Assembly: GCA_016859345.1 (NCBI GenBank)
Contig: CM029116.1
Coordinates: 8,591,143-8,655,142, forward strand
Origin: Istiophorus platypterus
Lineage: Eukaryota > Chordata > Actinopteri > Istiophoriformes > Istiophoridae
Length of the DNA: 64,000 bases
Direction: 5' to 3'
Part shown: piece by piece, positions 34,061 to 47,890 of the stretch
Position numbering within the stretch: the first letter of the stretch is position 1
Layout: each line of letters starts with the position of its first letter
Notes under the pieces: generated by a model
The model's input: the letters and a program-made list of their open reading frames with translations, nothing else
What the model was told of the DNA's origin: nothing
Databases searched by the model: none
Translations under genes and position numbers: made by a program

Positions 34061-36961
34061 CACTACGATATATCCAATTAGCTTGTATGCTAAACTCCTC
34101 GTGGGTTTTTTTTTGTTTTTTTGTTTTTTTTACAGCCTGCTTACCTGACTCACCTCTCTTGATGCCATTTTACAGGATAATCCCCTATACAATCTAATTT
34201 TCATAGTGCATCCTTGGAAGTTAAATGCGCCTGAAATAAAGCCAGAGGTAGTATTCCGCTTATTGCATCGGTGCAGCAAACGCGTGATGATGAGATCAAG
34301 AAATTGAGAAGTTTTTTTTCTTTTTTTTTTAAAAGGTAGAGGTCAACTGAGGCTGTTTCCTCATCGTGTAGCAATCACTGCATCTATTCCTCTCGTTTCC
34401 ACTCTGACACTTATTCACTGCGAGCTGACAGGTTGAAGGATGTTTCTAAATCTCTTCTTTCTCCCTCGGGGCCGTCCTCTGCAGGCAGATCTCACACTTC
34501 TATTTCTCTTGTCGCCTGTTGTTCAAATCGGATTTCGCTGTTCTCTCATGCTTCCAAAAAGCAAGAGATGCGGCAGATTCGTTCGGTTGGCTTTATTCTT
34601 TCGATTATTTGCGTATTCTATTTGTGCTGCACCTGATTTCGTTAGATTGCTAGCGTTTAGTTGAGCTTTTTAAAAAAATTATTATTATTCAGCTCAAACA
34701 CATTTTGTTCCTCAGAGGAGCTTGTGTTTTGGCTGGTGGTGCCTCTGCTCAGCTCTCCCTCTAGGAGATGATTCAGTAACCTGCGTTTTCAGGGTTTGGT
34801 GTACAGCCTTCTTTACATTCTCCTCCTGTCCAAACACAGGCTTTCTTACATCTTGCAGCTCTTTGTTCCAGATCCAGTACGCATCTCTGTATGTGTCTCT
34901 TTTTCTCGCTCCTCTCCATTTTCTTTGTGCCTGTCTATGTGTGTTTGAATCTGCAAGTGTGTATTATGTCCCTGCATCATTACATTCAGCTCAGTACCGT
35001 CTGACCAGAGGGAAGTCGGAGGGAGGAAGGGAGTCGGAGCAGATCGTGAAAGACAAACTGTGACCAGTAGACCGGCCGCTGTGTGATCCAGCTGGACAGG
35101 CCTTGTAGACCCGTGTCAGAGTCTCTCAGAGCTGCCGGGCAGGAATGTGTGAGAGGGAGGGAAGAAGCCTCTTAGGTAGAGGGGTTTCTCCCTGCATGAC
35201 TCATGCTGTCTCAGGCGGCCTCGGACGACAGTCTGTGACGAGTAGACAACCGCTTTGGTCATGCCGAACCACACCTGACTTGTCTTTTTGCCCGACTCCA
35301 GAAATACAGCGGAGCTCAGAGCTCGTCATTCACTGTGACTATGTGATGGTTTATATTCTAAAGGCAAGCCCTGCCTTTAGACAAACAAAAACCTCCCCAT
35401 AGGTCATCTGTGCAAGCAGATTATTTCGAGCCATAGTTATATTTTATTGTAAGATGTCTAGCCGCTGGATTAATTAGAGTAATTAAGGATGAATTCAGGC
35501 AACGTTGTATATAGAGAGACAAAATCCGCACTGAGAGAAGGTGGGCAGACGGCTGCTTGATTCAAACCCGCAGTCATAGGCTACTTTCTTTCCCCAGCCT
35601 TCGCCGTGTGTTTAGGACTGTTACCATGACAACAAAGGATAGGGACAAGCGACCTATACATTTATCGAGGTTGCAGGACTTGTTGGGCTGAAGCTATAGT
35701 TTAATACAACTTGCAGTGTGGGGATGTCACTAAAAAGAGATTCAGCAGGGCAAGAGACAGGAATGTTCAAACAATTGTCCAGTCTGTACACAAGCCAACA
35801 GTCCAGCCAGGTTATCTACCACCTTTTTGAGAGATGAAGAGAAAAGTGAGTGTACCCAAAATGTCAGTGATGGCCTGATGGTTTTGTTATTCACTTTGTC
35901 TTCCTTTGAGCAGTGTCCTGATGAGCGAGTCCTTGTTTTGCTTCACATGTACGAGGACACGCATCCATGATAGTTTCACACCTTTCCACCGGTCGACAGT
36001 TGATGGCCAGTTAATGTCATATATCAATGTGCCAGTGAAAGGGAGGGAAGAGGGAGAGATCTAGCTGATGTTAACCTGGACATAAACACTGCGAGTTTCA
36101 TCATATTTTTAAAAATTGACCTTTGATAGGTCTCAAGGCTACACACGATTATTTTTTTACAAGAGACAAAGAATACAAACATAACTGTGTTTGTTTACAA
36201 GAAAACCCTGCAGGGTACCTTTAACTAGAGGCCACACATGATGCAGCATGTATGACACTGAATCTCTATCAGCTAATAATCAAACCGCTGCCAGCCAGTA
36301 GTGTGGCTGAATGTTTAATAATGCTTCTCGCAGAGGGTGGTGTACTAGCACAGACAGAGAAATATCTGGCAAGCTTAATAAACACATTATACCCCTGACT
36401 TTAGTGTGCATTTAATCTTTGTAAATATCATTCAGGCCAAATTTAAGTTTAATTTCTGGACAGCTTGCAAGTGTTGGCCAAGGCAGCACCTTAATTAGTC
36501 CATTTAAAAAACCATGTGAAGCACAGGTCTACCAGACTTTGTTGTTTACCGTGTTGTTGACTTTCCTGTGGCATTTTGCTGTTTTGTTTACTTACTGCTC
36601 ATTAAAGCTGTCTACTCGTGTTGGCATAAGCAGCATGCACTGTTTGGTAAACCAAATGTAAATGGAGTGGAGACCGTGCCCAGCTGGCACAAAGCTAGAG
36701 CTTTGCAAGTCGTGTGCGCCCTCAAAATAAAGGTGGAAATTGTCCGCCCCAACGGGTGTCACCGAAGTATCATAGGTGCGAGGGAGATGTCAGTCAAGCA
36801 CCTGAGAGGAAGTCAAAACACCTGTGTGGGCGAACTGTCAGCCTGTGGGGCCTTTAATGTTGTTTAGCTTTGGTCAGTTTGAGCTTCAAGAACAATGAGT
36901 TGCCATATTACTGATGTGCAGAGAAGGGAATGGGATTTTGTCTTTGCTGCACTCTTACTCT

Positions 36962-37063
<102 letters not shown>

Positions 37064-37076
37064 TGTGTCCCAGCAG

Positions 37077-37184
37077 ATGTTATGGAGGGGAAGAGCGCCA
37101 TTCTGCTTGGCATGAGTCAGTGGAACTCAAATGACCTGGTGGAGCAGATCGAAACTTTGGGACACATGGAGGACCAGTCACATG
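37077..37184 (+). CDS. PITPNM3: PITPNM3 exon 3, family-conserved SQWNSNDLVEQIE block
   Basis: A 108-base exon after tgtcccagcag (ending 37076) and before the donor CATG|gtacac (37185). It completes Asp41 of the FFAT motif and encodes VMEGKSAILLGMSQWNSNDL followed by VEQIETLGHMEDQSH, ending with one base of codon 77. This block is conserved in all Nir/RdgB proteins and is nearly identical to PITPNM3 of mammals as I recall, which makes it the strongest single identifier in the window. Both ends are phase 1 and the length is exactly 36 codons, so skipping keeps the frame. The exon is bracketed by TG and CA microsatellites (36964-37062 and 37210-37251). I recall a human isoform about 36 residues shorter than the canonical one, consistent with skipping of this exon. 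Confidence 0.95.
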
Positions 37185-37207
37185 GTACACTCTGTGTGTG
37201 TGCGCGG

Positions 37208-37209
<2 letters not shown>

Positions 37210-37251
<42 letters not shown>
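37210..37251 (+). repeat. CA microsatellite just after exon 3
   Basis: About 21 AC units starting 25 bases after the exon 3 donor. It is followed by a degenerate CA-rich stretch to about 37300. It is the exact complement of the TG tract on the other side of the exon. Confidence 0.97.
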
Positions 37252-37254
<3 letters not shown>

Positions 37255-39954
37255 AACACTCACACACCTACACATACACATTTACACCACACATTTTTTG
37301 CACAGACATCAACCATGAATTTGCTTCAAATCATCAAACTGCATCCAACTGTAATCAATCATAGTCCTGATTATTGATGAGAATGATAAATGGAGTGCAG
37401 CTTCTATTTAGAGCCGCATTAAGTCACTTTTGGCCACTAGGGAAAGAAAAAGCCCAAACCACTACCCTGATTTCATGTTATCAAGGTGTAATGGGTCCAA
37501 GCAAATATTTGCTTACTTCAAAACCTTTCTTCATTCAGACCGGCTGTGATGGATGGTGTTACAATCTAATTTGAAGATATATGGAGCACACTTATTCTTT
37601 TTCGAGGCACAATTTTAAAATTCTTAAAGATTATCACGTTAGCAGTATGTTGTGTTTTCAGTCTCGAGATAACAGCGCAAAAGCTGTGCGTTTATTGTTA
37701 GTTTGAACACAGCAGGCACAGAGCAACATGTTGTGTTCCTGGCCACATGCCGCACAGTATGTGTGTCTAATATTTACTGGCCTTTTAAGCTCCGGTGTAC
37801 GCCCATAACTGTTCGTAAAATTGGGTCTTGAGCTGCTTTACCCTCCTCACCGGTCACTTATTTTGTCCAAGCTTGTTTGGGGAAAACTGCATATATTTTT
37901 CTAATGGGTTGAGGGGGTCAATGAGAGCTGGAGCATCCAACTATTTGGTAAATGTGTGGGTTGAAAAACCAAAGCAGTGAGCTAAAAGAGGCTAAAGGCT
38001 GCACAGACCTGCAGAACTGTTTGTTTTTCTCAGGTGTTGTCATTGTCATCAGTGACCCTTTTACATTTCCTAACCTAAAGGCTGCTTAATGCCGGTTTAA
38101 GGCTTCTTTATCACAAACAGTTGTGAGAAGGACCACCTAAGTGTTCCAGAGCATGCTTTAAAGGGAAGAAGATTGGATGAACTTTTCTTGTCAAGGGTAA
38201 ACATTTTGTTATTTATGCTTTAGATGAGTGTGATTAAACGGAAGCATGTTGTGAACAGAAGAGGGGCTGAGATCTGACATGCAAATGTGCAGTTTGTTCA
38301 GCGCTCAGTGCTGCCTCTCCCTGCTTGATGAAGCCTGAGAAAGAGCATGAAGCTGGGTATGTTCATATCTCAGTTTGTCCTCTGCTCTTTCTGTTCCTCA
38401 GTTTATTTATGCGCATTTAAAGCATCAGTTAAAATAAGATCCACTCTCTGCAAGCAAATAGGTTCCAATCTCTTTTGCCTCTATTTGGGGCCACCATCAA
38501 ATTTCAAACAACACCTGATAAGACTACAAAAGGGTTTAGCACAGATACTGCAAATGTGGACGCTCACCTTCTCTTTTCTCTTTCTTCTTGTCCAGTCAAT
38601 TCCTCTGATGTGAATTGGTTAATGAGGACATGAAGAAGTAAAGATGAGAACATCTCGCTTGCTCAATCGACTGAATGTGCTTTGATTTTAGAGCTTTCCC
38701 CTCACTCCTTCTTTTTTGTTTAGTTTTATGTCTACCTTTCCTCGTTGCTTTCACTTCAAGGTCCTGAGGATTAACATTCCAACTGCTTTTTAAAATTTTT
38801 TTTCCTCAGCCCCAGATTGAAAGACTTTTTGTGATCTTCTCTTTGAGAATAAGCTTCTCGCATAATTCAGTAAATCAAAAAAATATCCAGATCTGATTCG
38901 CGTGTGTGTTGAAAGTAGAATCAGAAACAGTAAAATGGACAGAGGCTGTGCCTGTGCAGAGTGGTAGAAATATATATTAAAAATAAACAGTCCTGGCAGG
39001 AGGAATATCATATTTCAAATTATTCCTCTACATTGACTTTGAATCAGCAATTCTCCTAATGAATTCTTCCTGTGAGAAAGTTATTTAATTAGATTCATTT
39101 ATCCAAGTCTCTTGTGTGATTATCCGACCACAGTAACTGAATTACATATTGCCTAGAGTTTTACCAGCAAAGTGTTTTTCAGACACAGTAAGAAAAGTTT
39201 AGTTTGTGCCTTGAAAGATCATAAATTAGCGCTGGGGTTTATGCAGATCACTGGTTTGAACATTCGAAATCTCAGAGGGGGGGGGCATTAGAGAAAAATA
39301 TCATCAAAGTTGTCAGGAGTAAATTCCCATTATTGTTTTCATAGTCTTTTTGTCACTCTCCATTGCTTTTACTTATCAACATGTGATATACATCCATATT
39401 TAAAAAATTGTTATAGGTTTTCTTCCTGATTTTAAACCTCCCTCACTACTGGACAAAACAAAGGGGGTCTAAAAAAAAAAACAAAAAACAATGCAGCTTT
39501 AAACTGGATGGTAGCAATAAACAGTCAGAGCCAATTTTACCATATAGAACAAAAATCACTGATAATTACATCTTTCTGTTACCGACTGCGCTCCACAGCC
39601 CCTCTGACGGTCAGGTGCTAATAGAGTGGCACTTTTTCTGGTTTTGGTTTGCTGATAAATGGACCAGGCTCTTGTTGTGAAGGTCAGCTCTGAGGTTTGA
39701 CAAACTGGAGTGGATGCTTTTAATCACTGCAGTTCAGTGGGAGTGTAGTCTGGTCCTGCAGAGATGAAAGCAGTCGCTCTTGCAGGGGTGCCGTCATGTG
39801 ATGGTGACTGAAGAAGTGGGGACACTGAATATTTTACACACTGAACACAGCAATAACACATTATCATATTTCAAGTTGATTGGACTGCTGCCTTTTTACA
39901 GCAAACACATTACATTTGGAGTTGTGTTAGCGGCCACTTGATGAATCTTCCACC

Positions 39955-40090
39955 TTCTCTGGTCTCCAGCAATTCCTGAGAGAGAAATATTTGGCTCTTT
40001 AGCTTCTTGTATCTGTCATTCGGTGCTGGGCAAGTTGTGTACAGATGGGTGTTTAGAGCTTTTTACTAAGGATAGCTGCTGGCTGTGGCC
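39955..40090 (+). repeat. Interspersed repeat, 'atctggctctttagctgctaa' family, copy 1
   Basis: 'tctctggtctccagcaattcctgagagagaaatatttggctctttagcttcttg' then 'cggtgctgggcaagttgtgtacagatgggtgtttagagct'. It shares order and wording with 41985-42145. The element may begin earlier, near 39860 ('tttcaagttgattggac'). Confidence 0.65.
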
Positions 40091-41984
40091 CAAAAAATAT
40101 TGTGGACTGTAAAACTAAAACTGCAGAGTTGGGTGATAGTTCCGATGAACCCTTTCCATATACACATAGTCATTGTTAATGTAAAGTATTGAAATATATA
40201 GCTGCCCTAATCAATGCCTGGTTTGACAATAAGCACACTTAGAGTTGAAGTTAAAATAATAGAAACTGATTTTTTTTTTTTTTTTTTTTAAACACACCGA
40301 ATGTGAGAACATTCATTTATTACCAAGCATGCAGTGAGGTGGCTAAAGAGAGCTGTCGAACTGGATAGGACAGGAGGATTGTGAGTGCTTCCTGCTGCTC
40401 CTTTCATCAGTTAATATAAATCTACGACCCCTTGGCTCCTGCTTCAGGAGTCAGGGCCCTTGTTCGTTCGCCATTTCTCCATTAATGACAGGGTGTCTGA
40501 TTCTGGAGATGGCGCGCACATCAGGGGGTGCTTGAGAAGTTCTGTGTACTGACTGCGTATTGAAAAAAAATAGCCCCGCTATAGACAGCTGGGGATGTTA
40601 CCTAAATTGAGTGTGTGATGGATATGGTGCCCGTAGGGGGTCTAAAGCTGGTGTCTGTCAATAATGGAAGACGGTGAACTGAGACATTATGTAGTCATAT
40701 AGTGTCTGCAATGTAAAACTGACCCCCCCCCCCAAGTATCTTGAGACTGACACCCACTAAGAACATATTTCTTTACCTTTTATAATGTATGAAAACATTA
40801 TGAAATAGAAAAAGCAGCACAGATTAGGTGTCCTTTCTGCAACATAATCAATGTGAGGCTGGGTCTCATACAGCAGCTTTCAATCACACGATATGACTGA
40901 AGCAGCCAAGCATTCGCACAAGCTCTAGTGATATCGCATAAATTTGTTTTCCAGAAATCCTATTATCACTCCCTTAATTCATCTCTGTTTAATCTCAGAG
41001 ACCACTGCTGAGAATTTTACTTGGACTGTCAAAGTATTGGTAATTTCATTCTCTCCCTCTCTCCCACTCTGTATCGCATCTTTAAGTTGCCACAAAAACC
41101 CAAAAATAGAAACTCCCCGACATGGTGCTGCATACAAATGTACATATGCCTGCTGAGTTTCTGCCTTGTTACTGTTTGTTTGCATCCAACACTCATGGGA
41201 GCAGAGGAATATTAAAGACAGACTGGGCATAGCAAGTTATCAAAGCAGCACCTACATTTGCTGCTGCAACAAATGCGGCTGAGGTCATATGGGAATCTAG
41301 AAACTGATTGGTGATGGAGGTGCAGATATCCTAATAAGCTTAGGAAATTTGAGTTTTAACAGATTCCTGTGATAATTTAAAACCCACTGTATTGCATCGC
41401 TGAAAATCAGTGTGCTCAACACGTTTGACCAGCAATTGGCATGGTTCTGGTTCATCGAAGATATATCATAGTCAGTATCCGTGAATATATTGATTCTATC
41501 ACAGAAATGCTAAAAAACTATGTATATATTAATTTATTATTGGTGCATTTTATGCTTTTATCAGGTAGTGATAATGGGTGGGTGACAGAAAATAAGGGAG
41601 AGAGAGGTGCAATAAAATACTTTATGAAAGTAATTTATGAACAGTTTTTGTGTTTTGACTGCAAAATGTCCCACTAACTACAGAGTGTATATCGTCACAA
41701 TATTTGAACTCCCATTAAGTGATTTCTTAACCTAAACCTGGAGGCAGTGCAACAAGCTTTAAACATACCATATATCACTAGGGCTGTACGATGGCCATAC
41801 ATGTATCATGTGACGATAAAAAATTCCATGGGTTGCAGATCACACTCTTTATGGCAATATCTTTCATTTTTAACTATGCTTCCTGTTGTTAAACAAAGAG
41901 TAGCAAAGCATTGCCCATCTTGCTGGCATGGAGCGACATTTCTTGCCACCTAATGAGGTAATCCGATTAGTCCTCTCCTCGTGG

Positions 41985-42145
41985 CTCCGTTTTTGGTCTC
42001 CGCCAAACCTTGAGAAAAATATCTGGCTCTTTAGCTGCTAAATTCTCCACTAGGTTCAACAGTTAGCCGGTAACACTGTCTGTCTGCTGTTTGGTGCTGG
42101 GCAGGGAGTGTGCAGTGGGTTTTTAGAGCTAAAAACGGGTACCTG
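41985..42145 (+). repeat. Interspersed repeat, 'atctggctctttagctgctaa' family, copy 2
   Basis: 'tccgtttttggtctccgccaaaccttgagaaaaatatctggctctttagctgctaa' followed by 'gtttggtgctgggcagggagtgtgcagtgggtttttagagct'. This is a better-preserved copy of the repeat at 39955. Confidence 0.7.
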
Positions 42146-44164
42146 CTGCAGTCGAAAAAGACAGAGCAGTTAGACTAAACCCAGACTGAAAAAATGTTAT
42201 GGGCCAGAGTAGCCTAATCCAAAAAAATAGTGAGAAGATGCAAAGAAAATCCTTAGGGCTGAGGGGAACTGCAGAATAGCCCCAAACTCTTTCTGGGTTT
42301 GTCACACAAACTGACCACTCTCACATCTAATTAGTTTTGTGATCTATTATTGATTGAAAAATATTGATTTTAATTGCTTTAAACCCTCAGATATGTCAGT
42401 TTTGACTTTTTAAGAAATCCAGTAATATTTAGTCATTAGCATATACTGAGTATCAACCTCCTACAAATGTGTCTAAATGGTCTGCTCAGTTTCTGCTGCA
42501 GATACGCTGTGACATTCAACTCCAGAAACTGTTAAATGAGTCCCATTTATTTCATCGCCTCATTGCTTCTGTTTAATGTTACATTAGTGGTTTTTAATAA
42601 GAGGTGAGAGGGAAAAGCTGGATCACATTGTGGTGGTGTGGAGATCAGAACAGTGTTGAGTTTCCCTGTGTGGGAAAGCTTATCTGCAAGTAAAATCTGT
42701 GATCACGAGGAAACTTTAGAGGTGCTGCTTGACTACTCCCAATCAGAGTCTGCGTAGCAGATGAGCTGTGACATCCACTGGCCTTTGATCTCCACTTATT
42801 TGTCGATTCCCCTAAAGTGTCTCTGGGCTTATGACCCCTCTCCCTCTGCTCTTGATTATTCCTTCATTCCCTGTTTCGCTCTCCTCGGGTCCTCTGACCC
42901 TCCATTTCCCCCCCGGACCTCTCTCCTCCTTCGCTCCCATCACAATGCATCACCTCGTCATGTTTTAATACTGTACCCACCCTCCCCATCCTCCTGCATT
43001 CATTACTGCATTAGCCACAGGCAACTGTAAACACTCTCTCTCCCAATAGAGATGACTTATAGTGATGGAAACCTCAGTGGCAGAGGGGAATGCCTGGAGC
43101 ACAACTGCCACTTATTTTCCACTACACTCTTCTTCTTCATCTCTGCTGAGTGATGTCCTATGATCGAACATCAGCCGCTGCTCCAGTGTCTTTCAGGCTC
43201 ACCATCTGTTCAGTATGCAAACACTCTTATCGGTATATTTATGCTCTGCTCTTTTCAATGCCATCTTTTTTTTCCACTTCATTCACTGATTGATGCTGTA
43301 TAATGTAGTCAAACCTGAAATAGCTGTGTTACATAACTGATCTCTTCTGAAAATTATGGGCTCTGTAATAAACAAAAACTACTGACTGCGACTTGGCCGC
43401 CTCCTTGGCGTGGGCTGCCAAGCTTGGATAACATTTGTTAAAATGGCTCCGTCAGTGGAAGCAGACTCTTTGGTGGGGATGACTAAGTGATGAGCCCTGC
43501 CAAACAACCCAACACAGAACATTTTTTTTCCCCAGCAACATAATAAATGACGAGAATATAATTCCACACAAAGTGACCCGGGGAGAAATATATTGAATGG
43601 GAGAACGATTTTCCATTTTCTATGAAGCACCAAAGCTCTTTTTCCTGCATGGACCCTGTAGCTCTATTCAAAAACACATTCAGAAGGAAAGACAGAAAAC
43701 ATACATATAAGGTCTGAGATTCCAGCTTTTTGTTGTTGTTGTTGTTGTTTTCTTTTGTTTTTGCCCACCACCTCCTTCTGGTGAACTTATTTCCTAACAC
43801 CATAGTTAATTAATTGTAACAAGTGGCCGGCCTTGAAGAATCAGCTCCCCAGGTCTGGACTGTTGCTCTGCGTCATCTCTGATTTTCACAGTCCTTTGAG
43901 GGGAGCGGAAGGCGAAGGAGAAGGGAGAACGACTGTATGACATGAAAAGGAACAAATCTGCGGTGCGCCACGCCTCTCAGCTCCTCATAGATTTTTTTCT
44001 GCTGAAATTTAACACTTTCCTTGACCCTTTAGAAATGTTTATTGAGTGTTGTTAGCTGTTTTAGGTGCTGGAGAAGTGGCATGCAGGAACTGTGGTCACA
44101 CAGTCCGTCGAGAATTTATTGATTGTGTATTTTATGTACAATATTTACTTAATATCCGCAAAGA

Positions 44165-44310
44165 AATCTCCGTCTTCATATCATAATTCTACCACTGATA
44201 CTGAGGTCCACTCTATGTAAGACTGGACTTTACCACCAGTTTTTTCTCTCCAAAATTGATACCAAATTACCGAGTATCTGCCTATACTGTTACCAATCCA
44301 ATACCATTTT
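44165..44310 (+). repeat. Interspersed repeat fragment (accgagtatctgcctatactg family)
   Basis: 'ctgatactgaggtcc' (44195), 'attgataccaaattaccgagtatctgcctatactgttaccaatccaataccattttttcttc' (44254). This wording resembles a fish repeat rich in GATACC/GTATCGG units. The boundaries are unclear. Confidence 0.45.
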
Positions 44311-45611
44311 TTCTTCTCTTTTAAAATCCTCTCAGTGAATACATACGTTTTACAACATGACTTATATGAGAAGTAAAACTAACTTCTGCAATATTTTACA
44401 ACTAACTTCATTAACTTTCTTGCTCATATTATAAGTATATATAATAATACACTGTGAATATAAGTTTTGCCTTGGAAAAAAGTAGCAAAGTTTGAGATGT
44501 TCATTTTTGAAGTTAAGCATTGAAATTCCACATTAAATATGAAAATGCTTTGTATTTTAAATTTAACATCTCCTCCTTTATCAGCTCTGTCCTTTTGTTG
44601 TCTAAAAGAAATAATTCGAAATTTGCTTTCTTGCCGAGAATTAGACAAGAAGACTAAAAGGTGACTTAACAATAGAAAACAGAACAAATCTTGCATGATT
44701 GTGAAATATTTAAAAATGCAAAATGTAACCAAGAAAAAAAATATTGGCATCCTTCACTATGTTCTGGAAGCGTCTTAACAGTTTCACTTCAGCCTATGAA
44801 GTGTTACTATGACTATGATTGACTATGGATGACTATGATAACATTACGGACGATGAAACAGGGATTTCGAGATCTTTGGCGACTTCAATGTAGCCTTTGG
44901 ATTTGTTATGGGTTTTTTTTTGAAGATAACACCTCCGATGCTCTCAGACAGCTTTCTGATCTTTGCCACTGTGAAAGAGGAACTGGAAGCATTTTTTGTA
45001 GCTGTTGTTCAGTAACTCCGGACATTTTATTAATTGTTCTTATTACAAACTTGGTTAATCGACATTTATATCTGAAGATTTAAATGGGTCAGCAGGTTGG
45101 TCCTACAGAGGCGCCTGTGGTTTCTCCTGGGGTCTTTTCACAGCAGACCACGATGCCCGACAACAGCGAACAGATGGTTGAGAGCGTTAGTATGCCTGTG
45201 CTGTGCCAGGGGTCAGAGGGGGCTGTTCAACCAGTCAGGAGACAGCATTCCTCCAAATGAGCACCCTAACCTGTTACTACTCAACAGCACACCCTGTCAT
45301 GCCACTACAAAGCAACACATAACCTCTTCACCTTTCTATATAATTTCCCATGTGAGCATCTTATATGTAACTCAAAGATATTTATTCAGTAATATTCATA
45401 TCATAAAAACCTTCAGTATTTTCTTCCATAGAAACATTCCAATTTCCTAGTGTTGTAAGATGCATTCCATGTAACTTTGTTGTTTTATTCAAACTGGAGA
45501 CCTTTTTCAAATAAAGACAGTTATATTTTGCACAAAAACATCTTGAGAATATTCCTTCCATGGAGAGAGCTAATAACGATTCGCAGAAGCGGAAATTTTG
45601 TTGTACAATTA

Positions 45612-47045
45612 CAGTGACATGAAAAGTTCACGCACCTCTGGTCTACATGACTGTATAGCTAATTGGTAAAAGATGACCCGGTTTCCAGGCATGAAATTAA
45701 AGATGGCACATTTCTTTAATATTTTAAGCAAAATTACTTTTTTGTTCTTGTCTTTTATAGTTTCAACAAAACAAAACAGGAAAAGGGCCTGAAACCTTGC
45801 ATGGTCAGTACTTAGTAACACTTTCAGTTCCTGTTTTAGGCATTTTTATCCATTTTCTCGCAGCAAGGCATTTAGTACTGCGAGACTCCTCGGCTCTCTT
45901 GCATTTTTGAAGTCCATCCATAGATTTTTGGTGATGTTTAAGGTCAGGGAGCTGTGAGGGCCATTGGCAAAACGTCCAACTTGCGCGTCTTGAGACAGTC
46001 CATTGTGGATTTTGAGGTGTGTTTAGGATCATTATCCTGTTGTAGAAGCCATTATCCTTTCATCTTCATCTTTTTTGCAGATGGTTTACTTTCAGAATTT
46101 GTTGGTATTTGATTTAATCTATTCTTCCCTCCACCGGTGAAATGATCGGGCCCGAAGCCAGATTGATTTGTCCCCTGTGCTAAACAGGTAGAGAGGTTTT
46201 GCTTTCATGAAATCCTGCATCCTTTTTTCCCCAAACATACCTTTGGTCATTACAGCCAAAAAAAAAATCTATTTTAACTTTATCAGTCCACAGGCTTGTT
46301 TGGATGTTACTTTGAAAACTTCTGATGCAGGTGGGGATGCAGGAAAGGTTTTCTTCTGATGGCTCATCTATGGAGGTCATATTTGTGCAGGTGCTGCTGC
46401 GCATAGAGATTGTGCACCAACACTCAAGAGTCTGCTAAATCTTCCTGAAGGTCTTTTTCAGGGGGTTTTCAATTCTAGCAATCCTACAATCAGTTCTCTC
46501 AAAGTTTTCTTGGTCTTTGAAAACTCAATTTGACCTCCACGACTCCTGTTCCCTGCCATTTCTTAATTACGTTACCAAATGAGTAAACAGCAGCCTGAAA
46601 TGCTTTGCTATTGTCTTTAGCCCTCCCCTACTTTGTGGTTGTCAATTATGTTAGTTATCAGAGTGCTAGGAAGCTGTTTAGATGAGTCATTTGCTACTGA
46701 TTGTTAGGAGCCAGAGTGTTCATAAGGTATTGAAATTTGCATCGCTTGGCTTTCCTAATGACTATTGTAATCAAGCTGTAGCCCTCACAAGCCGACCAAG
46801 GTCTGAGAGCTTGTTAAGTTATCTGAGAGCTCAGATGTCTTGGGGTGCCCAAACTTTTGTATGGTCCTCCTTTCCATTTTTTCAATCTAAAATTGTACAA
46901 AACAAACAAACAAAAAAATAAATAATTACACTAATCGTGCTTAAAATGTTGACAACAATATTTCCCCTTTAACTAATCAATTACTAGTCGCTTAACTATT
47001 CACTGTACTTTTGACCGGAGTTGCCCAAACTTTTCCATGTCACTG
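45612..47045 (-). mobile_element. Decayed Tc1/mariner-superfamily DNA transposon
   Basis: A 1434-base element bounded by inverted repeats: CAGTGACATGAAAAGTTCAC at 45612 and the complement of CAGTGACATGGAAAAGTTTG at the right end (47013-47045). A TA dinucleotide precedes the left end, as expected of Tc1 target sites; the right flank is AC rather than TA. Transposase remnants lie on the - strand. Around 46180-46404 one reads LWTDKVKIDFFFGCNDQRYV, a decayed form of the LWxDESKIxxFG block. Around 45805-46032 one reads QWPSQLPDLKHHQKSMDGL, a decayed WPSQSPDLNxIExxW block with the catalytic acidic residue lost. Frameshifts and stops separate the pieces, so it is inactive. I recognise the DNA as a widespread fish/amphibian family with ends near CAGTGGCATGCAAAAGTTTGG. 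Confidence 0.9.
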
Positions 47046-47749
47046 ACTCTCAGCCCTGATAATCACGAACAAATATCTGTTGCACAAGATCAGGTCTCAC
47101 TGTGCAACAGATCTCTGGTTGCAATTCTTTATTTTCAACGAGAGAAGAGAGTTGTTTCGGAGAAAAACACATTGTTCGTGTCACGCTTTGCTGATTCACC
47201 CATCAGTCAGTCTTGACCCTTCATCAGTCAATCATCAATCTTGCTCAGCGTACCCTGAAAAATGTTTTGCGAGAAATGCATTGTTTGAACCATATCCTCT
47301 TGAGATCTGGTGTGTGGTAACTGAACTTGTACACCAGTGGTTTGTCATTCGTTCTGTGGGAGAAATCCTTCTGTGAGAGTAAGGTAACAGCTGATAACAT
47401 GTAAACATCTGCTTTGGCCAGCAATAACAAGTTCTATCTAAATACTGTACCGCTGAAGGAAGACACGTAGGGTTATATTAAAGATGAACGAATCATTATT
47501 TTTCATATGGCTTGAGTAACTATGTGTTATATGAAAGGGGACACTCAGAGCGATAAAGCGACAGAGAATTCTCACTCAGCTCTGCAGTTTTACTGAGCTC
47601 TATGGAGCATTTTAGCCTCTTTCAGCTCATCGTTTTGGTTTTATCACTGGCAACTTTGGTGTTTTGCTGTTCCCTCTTGCCACTCAAACAAGCAATGTTT
47701 CAAACAGTAGCAGGCAGTAAGCTCTAATGAACTGACCTCCCCAGGACCG

Positions 47750-47890
47750 GCAAAGTCAGCAACTAGCTGGTGAACAAAATGGAGTATTTGGCAGCTAAAG
47801 AGCCAGATATTTCCCTCAGTGGAGACCAAAAACAGAACTAAAAGGGACTGAATATTGGACTTACATCCATCAGGTGGGCAGAGACACCTC
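47750..47890 (-). repeat. Interspersed repeat, 'atctggctctttagctgctaa' family, copy 3
   Basis: It contains 'ggcagctaaagagccagatatttccctcagtggagaccaaaaacaga' (47791), the reverse complement of the core of the copies at 39955 and 41985. It is followed by 'tattggacttacatccatcaggtgggcagagacacc'. The element may reach back to about 47640. Confidence 0.7.

Noticed and set aside
44808..44840. Short tandem 'gactatgat' repeat
   Set aside because: Only three or four imperfect units; too small to be of interest by itself.
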